Below are positions 1 to 12,113 of a DNA stretch of 64,000 nucleotides, piece by piece. The notes beneath the pieces are model-generated. The model saw nothing but the letters and a program-made list of their open reading frames with translations, was not told the origin of the DNA and did no database searches. The position numbers and the translations under genes were made by a program. Source of the DNA: Symbiodinium natans. Taxonomy: Eukaryota; Sar; Dinophyceae; Suessiales; Symbiodiniaceae. The stretch covers positions 256,501 through 320,500 of the forward strand of contig CAJNDS010000546.1 in assembly GCA_905221605.1 (NCBI GenBank), in the 5' to 3' direction. Position 1 is the first letter of the stretch; each line of letters starts with the position of its first letter.

Positions 1-1162
1 CAAACCCTAAACCCTAAACCCCAAACCCCAAACCCTAAACCCTAAACCCCAAACCCGAAACCCTAAACCCCAAACCCCAAACCCTGAACCGCAAACCTGA
101 AGGTTCAGCCTCATGGACTTCGACCGGGGGGTCAGCTCCGCCGGGCTCCCAAGTGGGGTAGGGGCGTCTTGGGCTTGGGGTTTCATCCCTTTGTGCAGGG
201 TTTAGGGTTTAGGGTTTAGGGTTTAGGGTTTAGGGTCTAGGGTCTAGGGTCTAGGATTTCGGGTTTAGGTTTCAAGGTTAACGGTTTAGAGTTTAAGGTT
301 TAGGGTTAACTCACCACAAATCCTAAGTAAACACTCGGAGCGCGGCTCAAACACGCCTTACTTAGGTGACTTTTGTTGGCTGTTGCTAGGGCCAGAGGCA
401 GACTTAGCAACGAATGTGGTCCCATCTTTCGCCCCAGGAACCGGCTGGATAGGCATGCGTATTGCATTAGGGGGATCTTTGTTTCTGGGCCCAGAAGCCC
501 TTAAAGCAAGCCCCAAACCCTAGAGCATCACAAGTCTTCAAGCCGTCCTGCACCTCCTTATTCCTTTTTTCAGGGTTTAGGGTCCCTTAGAAGCCCCTTT
601 AAGCCACAAAGGGCACCCTTCTGATTCCTAGCTTACCCTTGGGTCATGGGTCCATAGTTCTAAACCCCAACACCTAAGAACTGCGATTTGATAAGAGGGC
701 AGAAGTCAGCTATCCACTGTCGCCTGAGGCAGACCTGGTCTACTATCCCCAGGCCCAGCTCCCTTCTCGTAGGGTGGGCGCCCTAAACCCTAAACCCTAA
801 ACCCTAAACCCTAAACCCTAAACCCTAAACCCTAAATTCGGGTGCTGCTGAGGAAGGATCCTCTTGGAGCTCAGGGTAGGTCTTTGGAGTTTGGGTGGGT
901 TTGGAGTTCTGGGTTTAGAAGGTTGGAGTTGAGGCGAAGCCAAACGTGCTAAACACCCTAACTCCTAAACCCTAAACCCTAAACCCCAAACCCCTAAACT
1001 ATATACTTTATAGGGTTCACGGTGTCGTATACCCTAAGCCTTAAACCGCGGGGGCCCAAATCATGTGTCGCTCGAGCCTTGAAAGCTCAAGCCGCTGCCC
1101 TGCGGTATTGCCTAAACCCCAAACCCTAGTTGCAGCCCCGGAATGAAGCTAAACCCGTGCAG
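1..1162. repeat. Array-rich stretch, no recognised gene
   Basis: Arrays at 1-94, 198-256, 783-836 and 963-1000 in both orientations; a family VI piece at 541-648. The remainder is unique sequence in which I see nothing. Confidence 0.8.
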
Positions 1163-1387
1163 CAGCCAAGGTCGAAGAAGGCCAATGGCTGGTGAGGATG
1201 GCAACAATCATGCAGGCGGAGTTGCTAAGTGAGTTCCAACCGCCTTCGCCACCACGTGCCCCAACGCCATCGCCATCGTCTTCAACGACTGAAGAGCAGG
1301 AGCTCGAGGAGATGCGAAGAACAGTCCTCAAAAAGGCGCCATCCGTCCATAGAGCTCTTCGGGAGCTCCATGTGGATGCTCGTGCGT
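1163..1387 (+). CDS. Exon-like open island, unidentified
   Basis: Open from the CAG at 1162-1164 to about 1387: a hydrophilic start (KVEEGQWLVRMATIMQAELL), a Pro/Ser run, then EEQELEEMRRTVLKKAPSVH and RALRELHVDARAW. Good codon texture, acidic/basic helix. It ends close to the array at 1409. No family recognised; could be an exon of a gene covering the first 20 kb. Confidence 0.4.
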
Positions 1388-1614
1388 GGGGAGCGATGCT
1401 ACGACTCCTAAACCCTAAACCCCAAACCCTAAACCCCAAACCCTAAACCCTAAACCCTAAACCCCAAACCCCAAACCCCAAACCCCAAACCCTAAACCCT
1501 AAACCCTAAACCCTAAACCCCACCCTGAACCCTTGTGAACCTTCAAGTAAAAAGTAGAGCTCTATAAGGCCAGGGCTGCCAACACCTTGGGAAAAAGCCT
1601 TCTAGAGTACCCTA

Positions 1615-1780
1615 AGGGTCCATGCACCTGAACAGGGAGTACTTGGGCCTTCGGGTTTAGGGTTTAGGGTTTAGGGTGCAGGGTTTGGGGTTTGGGGTTT
1701 GGGGTGAGTATTTCAGCCTTAAAAGTACCTCCTATATAGGGGCTTTGGGCCCCAAGCACACAGTAATGAGGTGCATGGAC
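1615..1780. mobile_element. MITE family III copy carrying a TTTAGGG array
   Basis: Left end TAAGGGTCCATGCACCTGAA, right end AGGTGCATGGACCCTTCGG. Between GTACTTGGGCCTT and AAAAGTACCTCCTATATAGG there is an extra stretch of TTTAGGG and TTTGGGG units (1655-1705) that other copies lack. Confidence 0.72.
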
Positions 1781-1996
1781 CCTTCGGGGTAGGTTCAGGG
1801 GGTTTTGTGGCTTGGGGGCCCGAACGACCCCTCCAAAGTTCCTCAAGTGCCCAAGACTCCAAACCCTGAACCCTAAACCCCAAAACCCTAAACCCCAAAC
1901 CCTAAACCCTAAACCCTGAACCCGACACCCGAAACCCTAAACCCCAAACCCTAAACGCTAAACTCCTAAACCCTGAACCACCTTGCTGGCACGCAG

Positions 1997-2059
1997 ACGC
2001 TGTCACTCGATCATCTCCTGGCCATCTCCTACGACGAGTGGATTGCTTCGAGGCGAGGG
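1997..2059 (+). CDS. Exon-like island, unidentified
   Basis: After ACGCAG, reads TLSLDHLLAISYDEWIASR. Short but with convincing amino-acid texture. Arrays flank both sides. Confidence 0.35.
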
Positions 2060-2947
2060 AGGAGGGGTAGAATAGGATCCTAACCCTAAACCCTAAGCCC
2101 TAAACCCTAAACCCTGAAGCTGTAGTCCTTCAAGTTTAGTGTTCAGAGCTCAGTAGGGTTTTGGGTTGTAGAACCCAAAGCCCACTCAAAACCCCAAGCA
2201 CCAAGTCCGGACACCTCGAATCGTACATTCTACAGTTCAGGGGTCAGGGTTCGCCCTAAACCCTAAACCCCAACCTTGGATCCCGAACCCTAAACCCTAA
2301 ACCCCACACCCTAAACCCAAACCCCATTGAGGATTGAGGGTTCATGGGCTGCATGCTGTTGATTTTTGAACCTTTCGTAAGCTTTGGCTTCTACAACTGT
2401 GGCATCCTGTTGGCTAATTTCAACAGCCCAGGACGGACTTGAACGAAGGCCATTACACTCCATACTAAGGGCTCCTGAAGCCAAGACACAGGCCGAACAC
2501 TAAACCCTAAACCCCAAACCCTAATACCTAAACCCTAAACCCCTAATTGGGCCCCTAATCCCTAAACCCTTAACCCTTAAGCCTAAACCCTAAACCCCAG
2601 CAAGTCCCAACCCCCCAAGCCCTAGTTGATGGTAACTCTGAACCCAATTGTCACGTACAACCAATAGGGTTCCGGGCTTAGGGTTTCTGGTTTTGGGTGT
2701 AGGGTGTAGGGTTTAGGGTTTTATAGCCCGTCTACAACCAAATTGGGGCACTTGAACGGGCTTATACGTGGGTTATAAGTTCAGTTCCCATTGGGTTATA
2801 ACTAGCCTAAACCTCCAAGTCACGCTTTTAAGCCTAAACCCCAAACCCTAAACCCTAAACCCTGGACCCTAAACCCTAAACCCTAAACCCTAAACCCTAA
2901 ACCCTAAACCCTAAACCCTAAACCCTAAACCCTAAACCCTAAACCCG

Positions 2948-3039
2948 AAGACGACGCGTCCAAGGGAGACGATTGGCCCGGTGTCACACACCGTGGTTTT
3001 CGACAGCTGGCCGTCCACGCGTCGTTCCGAGAGGGCTGA
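2948..3039 (+). CDS. Exon-like island, unidentified
   Basis: Reads KTTRPRETIGPVSHTVVFDS then WPSTRRSERAE between a CCCTAAA array (ends 2945) and a TTTAGGG array (starts 3039). Arrays of opposite polarity enclose it. Confidence 0.3.
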
Positions 3040-3359
3040 GGGTTTAGGGTTTAGGGTTTAGGGTTTAGGGTTTAGGGTTCATATCCCTAAACCCCAAACC
3101 CTAAACCTTAAGCCCTAAGCCGTAAGCCCTAAACCCGAACGCCCTAAACCCGAATGCCCTAAGCCCTAAACCCGAACTAAAGCTTAACCCTACTTGACCC
3201 CCCCCCCCCCCCCCCCCGCCCCCAAAATTCCAAAACTACAACCCCAAAACGCGATATGGATTCAACCTGCAAATTCTATTGTAACAGTTTCACTTTCATC
3301 CCTACATTGCCTCTGCCTACCCTTTTCGCGCTACCACATGACCTAGTAGGAATAACCCA

Positions 3360-3575
3360 TGCAGCCGTCGGGGAAAGGGTCCGCGCAGGTAAACCACAAT
3401 CCTGTGAATCCTAACTGGCGGGCTGATCAACATGGTAGGCCCCTTCGGAGGGATCTCTATGACAACCTACTCATTGTAGCTTATGGTACCAAAAAGGGCT
3501 TGGAAGTATGCCCATCCTCCACCCTACACCCTGAAACCACAATCCCAAACCCTCAAGTCTCACATTTCAAGTCCT
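3360..3575 (+). other. Small open frame, doubtful
   Basis: ATG-led 72 codons (MQPSGKGSAQVNHNPVNPNW...). Contains RRDLYDNLLIVAYGTKKGLE, which looks protein-like, but ends in repeat-derived sequence. Confidence 0.2.
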
Positions 3576-4364
3576 GAATCTGTACCCTAGACACCAAGCA
3601 CCACACCCTAACCCCGCCCACCCCCCCAAACCCTAAACCCCTAAACCCGAACCCCAAAACCTAAACCCCAACCCCCCCCCCCCCCCGCCCACAAAGTCTG
3701 AGCCATGACACACGGATGCCCAGGAAGATGGTACTGGACAGATGGCGCTGCCCTGAGTTGGCAACAAGGGTTAGGGTTTAGGGTTTAGGGGTTCAGGACC
3801 TGGGGGTCAAGGATCTAGCGTTCAGGGGATCATGGTCTAGGGGTTTTGAGGCAGATGAGGGCCTTTAGGCCTTTAGGCCTTTAGGGCTTTGGGGATGTAG
3901 GCTTTAGAGGCCTCAGGGGGTTTAGGGGCTGCGGGGCTTTGAGTCTAGGGGCTTGCAACCCTAGTCCCTAAACCCAAGTGTGGCATCCGACACTACCCCT
4001 ACCGTCATTACATGGCCTCTAGGGTTTGGGGTTCGACATATGGCTAAGGGGAGTCTGCCCAACTAAGCTACCCAACTAACCCTCAGATACGACCCCAAAC
4101 CCACACCCGACACCCTGTAGACCCTAACCCTTGGTTTAGGGGTTAGGATTTAGAGTCCTTCTTTCGGCACGACTTGAGATGGGTGGTGGCTGGGGTGGTG
4201 GGAGGTAGTCAAGGTGCCATCACTCCACGGGTCCAGGGTCTAGGGTTCAGCGTCCAGGATTCAGACCTGTACCCCTAAACCCTAAACCCTAAAGCAGAGT
4301 GCAAGCCTGTACATATGGCGATGAGGGCTGGGCTTGGTTTTTTGGGGTTTACTCGGACGTTCAG

Positions 4365-4498
4365 GGTACTTATAAACCAAGTAATTATAATGTACACATA
4401 GCCCACTTACAAGCCCTTTCCGTGCCCTAATACGGCTTTGATTGGGTTGCAAGTAGAGGCATCATCAGGCTGTTAAGTGCCATGAACCTCCAAGTAGG
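4365..4498. mobile_element. MITE family IV right-end copies
   Basis: Clear right end TTAAGTGCCATGAACCTCCA with upstream ACAAGCCC and GATTGGGTTGCAAGT text. The left end is weak. Similar partial copies lie at 9937-10075, 2738-2818 (internal part only) and 29546-29627. Confidence 0.5.
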
Positions 4499-4975
4499 GT
4501 TTAGGGTTTCAAGTTCCCCTTGAGCCCTTGGCCCTTTGAACTCTAAACCCTAAACCCGGCCTAGACCCTCCTCGTCAAACCCGACATGCAAATTCCCTAG
4601 CACCTGTGAGAACCCCAAACCCCAAACCCTAAACCCTAAACCCTAAACCGGGCTACTTCTAGGGCCCTGCTTCAGCCAAACCCGATGCTCCGTTTGCAAG
4701 GCGGTGTTGTCGGTGTGTCCGGAGAAGAATCAACCAGGCACGCAGGGAACCTCGAAGATTCTTCACCCCCCCCCCCCCCCCCCAAGTCCTGCTAGAACCC
4801 CCCAAACTCTAACACCCGAATTCCCTCAACCCTAGATTCCTAAACCCTCAATCCCTAAACCCTAAATCCCTAAACCCTAAATCCCTGAATCACTAAACCC
4901 CTAAACACGAAGCCCTAAGTCCTTTAGAAGCCTACAACAGGAGCCCTAGGGGCCTTAAATCCTGGAACTTGGAGG

Positions 4976-5161
4976 TTCATTAGGGTTTAGGGTTTAGGGT
5001 TTAGGGTTTAGAGTTTGGGTACTTGGTGACCCAGGTACATCCAGATTAGCGCACCTGTAAGGGGATTGTAAGTCGGTTGTAAGTAAGTACAGCTATAGGG
5101 TGTAGGGTTTAGGGTTTAGGGTTTAGGGTTTAGGGTTTACGAGGACCATGAACCTCCAAGT
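4976..5161. mobile_element. MITE family IV copy interrupted by two TTTAGGG arrays
   Basis: Left end CTTGGAGGTTCAT, then an array (4982-5020) before GGGTACTTGGTGACCC; right half GTAAGTACAGCTATAG, then a second array (5099-5138) before GACCATGAACCTCCAAGTAG. Other copies have no array at these points. Confidence 0.65.
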
Positions 5162-6437
5162 AGAGGTGGGTTGAACCTGAAGCTCCAACTGGGCTGGTAA
5201 GTACCATGAGCCTCCAAGTAGCCTGAGCCTGAAAGCATCCGACTGCTCATGAGGCCCCTAAACCCTAAACCCTAAACCCTGAACCCTAAACCCTAAACCC
5301 CAAACCCGAAACCCCAAACCCTAAACCCTAAACCCTAAACCCTAAACCCTAAACCCTAAACCCTAAGCATGATGCAAGAGGGTTTCAGTCCCTGAGGCTG
5401 CCCACCGCAGGTTGAACTGGACTCGCGAATGGGGGCTGTTAAAGTAGGGTTTAGGGTTTAGGGTTTAGGGTTTAGGGTTTGGGGTTTAGGGTTTAGGGTT
5501 TCAGGGATTTGGGGTTCGAGCTTTAGGGTGGAGGGTTCTAGGGTTTCAGGATTTGGGGGTTTAGGGCTGTAGGGTTATCGGGGTTTGAGGGTTATTGGGG
5601 TAATTTTCATTAAGGGGGTTCAGGGTTTCATAGGTCGACGCTGAGAATGCTAGCGTTAACTGCCAGGCGAAAGAGCTCACAACTTACCTAGATGCTTATG
5701 TTGCCGTGACCTTTGATTAGAAAGATAGATTCCAAGTTACGCCCTTGGAATATTTGTCATTCTTCCTTTTCGGGTTTAAGAGGATCATATTCAGGAGTCT
5801 TTTCAGAGGTCTTTAACGGCCATCCTAATTCAGCATGACACGAACTAGACCACTCCAACTTTAGTAGGAAGGTGCTTCGAACGGGACTGTTCATTATGCC
5901 GCTCGGTCATGCAAGTTCGATGCTAGCTGGGTCGGCCTCGGGTTAGGGCTCAAGGTTAGACAGTCCAATCTAGATCACAAGGCCCCATTGTGCAAGAGCT
6001 CTCGGGCATGTTCCATGGCCGAAGCCACTCCCATCGAATTTGCATGCCGCACGGCGCGAACAGGGATTGAGGGCTTCGATTTTTCTAGGGTTTAGTAAGT
6101 GTGTTAGGGGCTTAAGGTCTGAGGGTCCTGGCCCCGTTGGGTCACCTTCCACCCGGGGCCCTAAACCCAAGCCCCAATGGCTTAGGTTCAAGTATCCACG
6201 AGGTTTTGAGAATCGTTTTGAACCCTAAGCCCCGCAACCTGTCCCTAAACCCTAAGCGCCCTCAAAGCCACAAACCCGATCCTTAATTGGAAAGATGTAT
6301 CGTAAAGCTGCTGTAGAACTTGAAACCCAAAAGTCCATAAATCTCAGGACCCTAAACCTTAATCCCTTTCATACCCTGTACGTGATACCCTCAACCCTAG
6401 ACCGCTACACCCCGTAACACCTAACCCTTGCAACTTT

Positions 6438-6528
6438 TGTGGGGCAGGGAAGCTACGCCAAGATGAGCTGCACAGCCCCTTGCTTAGCCGTGAGCTGCAC
6501 TTCGGGGCCTGCTGTGTGGGGCTAGGGT
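6438..6528 (+). CDS. Exon-like island, unidentified
   Basis: Reads FCGAGKLRQDELHSPLLSRE then LHFGACCVGLG up to a TTTGGGG/TTTAGGG array. Weak support. Confidence 0.25.
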
Positions 6529-7046
6529 TTGCGGTTTGGGGTTTGCGGTTTGCGGTTTGGGGTTTAGGGTTTAGGGTTTAGGGTTTTTGGGTTTGGGGAG
6601 CTAAAGGTTGACGCATCAAAGCGTATAGCCTTTCGGGGCTTTGAAGGGGCTGTCTCTGTCTCTGTGTGTGTGTGTGTGTGTCACGTGGAGGAATTTCTAG
6701 ACTCTTCACGCCTCCAACGTGTCCCAACCTGAAACCCAAAGCCCAAACACCCTCCATCCTTACAGCCAATTCAATGCCAAATCCTGCCCCTCCCTCGGGT
6801 CTCCCGCCGCCCCCGGAGGGGAGACCGAATGCCGCAAACCCATGAGAAGCGTGTCTTGCCCTAGGGGGTTGGGGCTGGGGAGTTTTTGGGCTTAGGGTTT
6901 AGGGTTAGGAGTGTATAGATCGGGTTTGTGGTTGAGGGGTCCCGGTCCGGATTTAGACCCTAACCCTAAACCCTAATCCCTAAACCCTAAACCCTAAACC
7001 CTAAACCCTAAACCCTAAACCCGTTTTAGGGTGCATGGTTATTTAG

Positions 7047-7131
7047 GTCGAGATCGTCCCGGCGGAAGTCGCTGCAGAGCATCCTGTCGTCGGCGGCCTC
7101 TTTGCCCCGCCAAAGGCCTGGGAAGCAGAGG
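7047..7131 (+). CDS. Exon-like island, unidentified
   Basis: After ATTTAG, reads VEIVPAEVAAEHPVVGGLFA then PPKAWEAE, ending at a TTTAGGG array. Strong codon texture (GTC/GCG/GCC use). Confidence 0.4.
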
Positions 7132-7811
7132 GTTTAGGGTTCAGGGTTTAGGGTTTGGGGTTTAGGGTTTTGGGTTAGAGGTAAGGGTTTAGGGTTTAGG
7201 GTTCAGGGTTTAGGGTTTAGAGTTTAGGGTTTAGGGTTTAGGGTTAGAGGAGTATAGGGTTCCTGTTTTCAGGGCTTCTTGTTGGGCGATGGTGCTGGGG
7301 TTGGCTTTTTTTAGGGTTGATCGTTTCTGCCTTGTTCTTCTCTACTGGCGACCTTCGACCCTTAGCATTTCCTGGGGGAATTTCTTTCAGGTGGGTAACC
7401 CTGAACCCTAAACCTAAACCCTAAACCCATTTTTGGGGGGGATTTCTTTTGAGGTGGGTCACCCTAAACCCTAAACCCTAAAACTGTTGCAGGTTGTCCC
7501 CAAACATGGCCCCTTACCTTCAAGTATGGGCCCTTGGGTTTTTTCGGGTACATGAGATGCCCGGGTTACCGGCCCAGAATGAGAGACCATGTGCCACAGA
7601 CATTCCAGCAGGATCGGCTGTCCATGCAGATGCTGGCTCGGGGGCTCAGGGGGCAGAGCTTTGGAGGGTTGAGGGCTTAGGGGTAGGGTTTAGGGTTTAG
7701 GGTTTAGGGTTTAGGGTTTAGGGTTTAATGTTTAATGTTTATGTTTTAGGGTTTCGGGTTTAGGGGTTTGGGGGTTTTGGGGTTGGGGGATTTGGAGGGT
7801 TGAGGGTTTAC

Positions 7812-7920
7812 TTAAAGGATCAGGGGACTTGGTAAGTGGGGTCTAAGTAAGGTAACTTTTCTCATCAGTACTTCTAAGCCCAGTACAGGCACTTCTAGCC
7901 CTACTTGCTAAGTGCCCCGT
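7812..7920. mobile_element. MITE family V copy (AAAGGATCAGGGGACTTRGT ends)
   Basis: CTTAAAGGATCAGGGGACTT ... CTACTTGCTAAGTGCCCC. Sister copies at 57646-57752 (diverged), 62151-62268 and 63457-63562. Confidence 0.72.
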
Positions 7921-8667
7921 AAACCCTAAACCCTAAACCCCAAACCCTAAACCCTAAACCCTAGACCCTAGAGCCTAAACCCGAAACCCTAAACCCTAAA
8001 CCCAAACCCCCAAACCCTAAACCTTAAAGATATTCTGGAGCCTCCAAGTAGGGTAGAGGGTTCAGGGTTCAGTGGTTGAGGAGTTCGGGTCCGGGACTTT
8101 AGGATGGCTTGTCACCCTTTTGTCAGGGTTTAGGGTTTAGGGTTTAGGGTTTAGGGTTTAGGGTTTAGGGTTTAGGGTTTAGGGTTTAGGGGGAGTCGTA
8201 TACTCGGACCCCTATAGGGATGTACCCCTCAAGAGGCCCCCTTAATATGCGCCTAATATAGCCTTCATTTACCTCAAAGATCTTTAACAAGGGCTCCCCA
8301 AAGCCCAAGGGTACGTTTAGGGTTTAGGGTTTAGGGTTTAGGGCTTTCAGGGTTAGGTACAAACCCCTTGGGTTAATGACAATAGGAGTCTTGTGGGCAG
8401 CTCATGTTTCATGATCGCCATAGTACCCTTAGGGTCCTATGTACCTAAGTAGGGAATGCTTGGGGCCTTAAAGCCTCTAGATGCTTCTTGTGGGTGTTGG
8501 GCTCCCGTATATAAAGCAGCCAACAGCTGCTCAAGGTTTGGAGTTTAGGGTTTAGGGTTTAGGGTTTCAGTCAAGCCTGGTATCCCCGCACTGTGCTCCC
8601 GATTTCCTAACACGCTGTGCTCCCTGACGCGTTCTCGGAGGAATTTTGAATCGGACCTAGTTCGAAC

Positions 8668-8780
8668 TAGGGTTTAGGGTTTAGGGTTTAGGGCTTAGGG
8701 CTTAGGGCTTAGGGCTTAGGGCTTGGGGCTTAGGGCTTAGGCCTTAGGGTGTAGGGTTTAGGGTTTAGGGTTTAGGGCGC
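8668..8780 (+). repeat. TTTAGGG array with CTTAGGG block
   Basis: Three TTTAGGG, about nine CTTAGGG (one CTTGGGG), then four TTTAGGG. Confidence 0.9.
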
Positions 8781-8996
8781 TGGTGGACCATTCAGCACAC
8801 CTGTCGCGCTTGAACCCTCCTGCTCGCCACAAATCCCCGTGAAGCCCATAGGTTTCCCCCTACCAAAAGACTCAGCTAGTAGATTGGTGGCTTAGGGTTT
8901 AGGGTTTAGGGTTTAGGGTTTAGGGTTTAGGGTTTAGGGTCTAGGGTTTAGCGTTTAGGGTTTAGGGATTCCGGACCTCTCAAAACCCCAAGCTGC

Positions 8997-9066
8997 CACA
9001 CCGAAGGCGACGAACCCGGTGAAAACTGTGCGAGTCCTCCTCGGTCCGCAGCTGCGCGGGACCAAG
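8997..9066 (+). CDS. Exon-like island, unidentified
   Basis: Reads PKATNPVKTVRVLLGPQLRG then TK between two TTTAGGG arrays. Confidence 0.25.
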
Positions 9067-9435
9067 GGTGTGGGTTTATGGTTTAGGGTTTAGGGTTTAG
9101 GGTAATTTAGGGTTTAGGGTTTAGGGTTTAGGTCAATCCGGGGCCCCCGGCGTGGTCCCTCAACCTGCGACACCAGGTCACCTGCTCATCGTGTGTTTTG
9201 TTCATGTTTCGGGGAGGGTGCGGGATTTGGGCTTTGGGGTTGAGGGACTTAGGCCTCATGGTCTTGCATTTACGTTTGAATTTTCGGATTCGGGGTTGAA
9301 GATTTAGGTAGGTCATTACGACGAGGGCCTGGTTTTTTGGGATTGCTGGCCAAGACCCTAAACCCTAAACCCTAGACCCTAAACCCTAAACCCTAAACCC
9401 TAGACATAAACCCTAGACCCTAAGCCCTGCACCCC

Positions 9436-9532
9436 AAACCGCAGCCCGTCTGCCCAGGTTCAATATTATCACTGTCGGGACATTTCTTGGCTGCTCCCTG
9501 GTCATCACGTTTTTGTGGCTCGGCCGCACCCT
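9436..9532 (+). CDS. Exon-like island with a hydrophobic helix
   Basis: Reads RLPRFNIITVGTFLGCSLVI then TFLWLGRTL: one transmembrane-like helix. Could be the missing N-terminal helix of a membrane protein, but not matched to the permease. Confidence 0.35.
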
Positions 9533-10414
9533 AGTTCAACCCTAAACCATAAGCCCGAAGGGTTTAGAGTTTAGGGTTTAGGGTTTAGGGTTTAGGGTTT
9601 AGGGTTTAGGGTTTAGGGTTTAGGGTTTAGGGTTTAGGGTTTGTAAACTCATGGAGAGTTTATGCAATGAATGTGAGATTTTCGTCCTAAAAGCTCTAAA
9701 CTCTGAACCTAAATCCACATGCTCAAGCCTCAAAATAACCCTACAGCCCTCCCTGAAAATTTCTCAACCCCAAAACCCGAAGTCCAAGCCATATCCCCTC
9801 CCTCAAGACGAAAACTTGTCCTTTTTTTGGGAGGAATAGTATACTTAACAAGAACAACAGAAGCTGTCAACCCTACCTCGAAGCCCCTGATACCCTCAAT
9901 TCCTGAAACTCTGAAACCTTAAACTTCTCTTTAATTGTGCCTGAAGGTTCATGGTATTTGCTTATTCAACCCAATTACAAATGTACGAAGAACCCAATTC
10001 TAAGGGGCTTAGAAGCGGGTTGTGAGTGCACTCATGACTGCCTAATACGTACCCTGAACCTCCAAGTCACCCAAGCCCCAAAGCCTAAAGCCTGACCCCC
10101 AAGACCAGGGTTGGGCCCTCTACCCTAATTTAGGGTGACTTAGTAAACGTAATGAGCATTTTTTAGCCCCATGTGCCCCCCAACCCCTAGATAAACATGT
10201 GCGGACCCCCCAAACCCACCCAGCTTTGGGGGCCCTAAATCCAACAACAGCCCGAAACCCCAAAAGGGTTCAAGGTTCAGGGTTCAGGGTTCAGGGTTTA
10301 GGGTTTAGGGTTTAGGGTTTAGGGTTTGGGGTTTGGGGTTTGGTGTTTAGGGCGGGCTTAAAGGCCCGAAGCCCTCAGTCTGAAACCTCAAGGCCCCAAA
10401 GGTCCAGGGCAGTG

Positions 10415-10553
10415 TCAGGTCGAACCATGGGCCCTTAGCCTGGTCCCCGTACCCTTGTTTATAGGGGTCCGGAGCATGGGCCCTTGTCAATCATGTATAG
10501 TGCATATCAAGGGTTATATAACAAGGGACCTAAATTAGGGGCCCATACTTGGG
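10415..10553. mobile_element. Dispersed repeat family IX
   Basis: CATGGGCCCTTAGCCTGGTC, then ATGTATAGTGCATATCAAGG, GTTATATAACAAGGGACCTA and GGGGCCCATACTTGGGA. Sister copy at 41848-42152, which carries a long array in its middle. Confidence 0.72.
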
Positions 10554-10641
10554 ACCCTACTTGGAGGTTCGTGGTACTTAATAACCCAAGTATGGCTGCA
10601 TTAGAATTGGGTTTTAGAATACCATGAACCTGCAAGTAGAA
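10554..10641. mobile_element. MITE family IV short copy
   Basis: CCTACTTGGAGGTTCGTGGT ... ATACCATGAACCTGCAAGTAG, only 88 bp. It abuts the family IX element that ends near 10553. Confidence 0.7.
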
Positions 10642-10737
10642 GTGTAGGTTGCAGGGCTCAGGGGAAGCCCTCAACACTAAGCCCCCCGATCCTTGTGACA
10701 TGCTTGGTGTGCTGCACGTCTTCACCTGCCCGGGGGT

Positions 10738-10925
10738 TGGGGTTTAGGGTTTAGGGTTTAGGGTTTAGGGTTTAGGGTTTAGGGTTTAGGGTTTAGGGGT
10801 TAGGGGTTAGGGGTTAGGGGTTAGGGGTTAGGGGTTAGGGTTTAGGGTTCAGGGTTCAGGGTTCAGGGTTCAGGGTTCAGGGTTCAGGGTTTAGGGTTTA
10901 GGGTTTAGGGTTTATGGTTTAGGGC
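10738..10925 (+). repeat. Composite TTTAGGG / GGGGTTA / TTCAGGG array
   Basis: Eight or nine TTTAGGG, then about seven GGGGTTA, then about seven TTCAGGG, then TTTAGGG again: block-wise homogenised variants. Confidence 0.92.
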
Positions 10926-11876
10926 TTTTAGTTGCCATTGTTTGTGTGCGGCTTTGCTTTATTACGTTGTTTGGTGTGGAGGTGGGGGTAGGTATTAGTT
11001 GTCGTGTTTGTTTCAGGTTTTATCTTCGGGTGGTCTATAGAGCTTTGCCTGGGACTTTCCCCCTATACGAACAGTCCTTTATCGGGACGATAGTACCCCC
11101 TATTCTAATCCTTATTAAGGACTTGTTAGTATAAGGGGAGACATCCCAAGGCTTTACTCCTCAAGTTTTCCGGTAGCCCTAAACCCTAAACCCTAAACCC
11201 TAAACCCTAAACCCTAAACCCTAAACCCTAAACCCTAAACCCTAAACCCTTAGTTTCCGCGCATCCTTAGATGAGAGGCACCTGAACCACTTGCATCCCC
11301 GGGAGCGAACGAATCCCTCCCCCGGGTTTAGGGTTTAGGGTTTAGGGTTTAGGGTTTAGGGTTTAGGGGTTAGGGTTTAGGGTTTAGGGTTTAGGGTTTA
11401 GGGTTTAGGGTTTAGGGTTCATGTTGCGACATGAAGAGTGCCCGAGATGTTTGACAGAGAAGGGGATGCTTAGCCGACTAGTCGTTATAGAAAGTAAGCA
11501 TGTAGTAAGAGCGGCAATGTTCGTAGTCATAGTAGCAGATAGTAGTCGAAATCATGGAGTCATAGATGCAACAATGCGCGCACATACTATTCAGAGCCAA
11601 GTAGTAGGGATTCTATACCCTGTAAGTCTGTAGGGAGAATTCTCGGGAGTGGGCAAGAGGACCCATATGGTTTTAGGGTTTTAGGGCTGCTCTAAATGAC
11701 CCTTAACCCTAAACCCTAAAACCCTGACCTCAAACCCTAAACCTTAAACAAAAAAGGCCTTGTGGTTTCAGCCTTTCTTTAGGCTCTCTAAATCCTACCC
11801 CCAAGCAGGTATCAAGGCTCCCGTGCTTTAGGGTGTTTGGGGGTTTAGGGTGTAGGGTTTAGGGTTTCGGGTTTAG

Positions 11877-11985
11877 CCCTAAGGGTCCATGTACCTTATT
11901 ATTATATACTTAGACCCAAAAGTCCTTATATAGGAAGTACTTTAAGGCCCAAGTATTCCATAATTAGGTACATGGACCCTTAGGG
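11877..11985. mobile_element. MITE family III copy (CCCTAAGGGTCCATGTACC ends)
   Basis: 109 bp with perfect terminal inverted repeats CCCTAAGGGTCCATGTACCT / AGGTACATGGACCCTTAGGG. Differs from the copy at 54585-54693 at one base only, by eye. Confidence 0.88.
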
Positions 11986-12113
11986 TAGGGTTCTGTCGTG
12001 CCAGGATCATACTGACCATCTACTACACGCAAGCGCTGCTCAGACCTTGAGCCAGATTGGGGGCATGCTTTCAGATCAACCGATAGGAGAGCTTGCGTCG
12101 TCTGAATGGGAGA

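Larger units (their letters stand above)
3660..6430. repeat. Array and MITE stretch
   Basis: C tracts at 3668-3686 and 4767-4783; small arrays at 4610-4650, 5256-5366 and 5443-5510; family IV copies at 4365-4498 and 4976-5161; family VIII at 5735-5836. The rest is unassigned. Confidence 0.7.

Noticed and set aside
1-94. Chromosome end at the left edge, and another at the right edge
   Set aside because: Both edges carry short, impure arrays no different from the roughly 130 internal ones, and polarity and length give no sign of a terminus.
5970-6228. Overlapping 60-73 codon frames on both strands
   Set aside because: Neither shows protein-like texture and both run into repeat units.
11421-11633. 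70-codon ATG frame
   Set aside because: Text is dominated by GTAGT/ATAGTAG-like words, no exon-like borders, no family resemblance.
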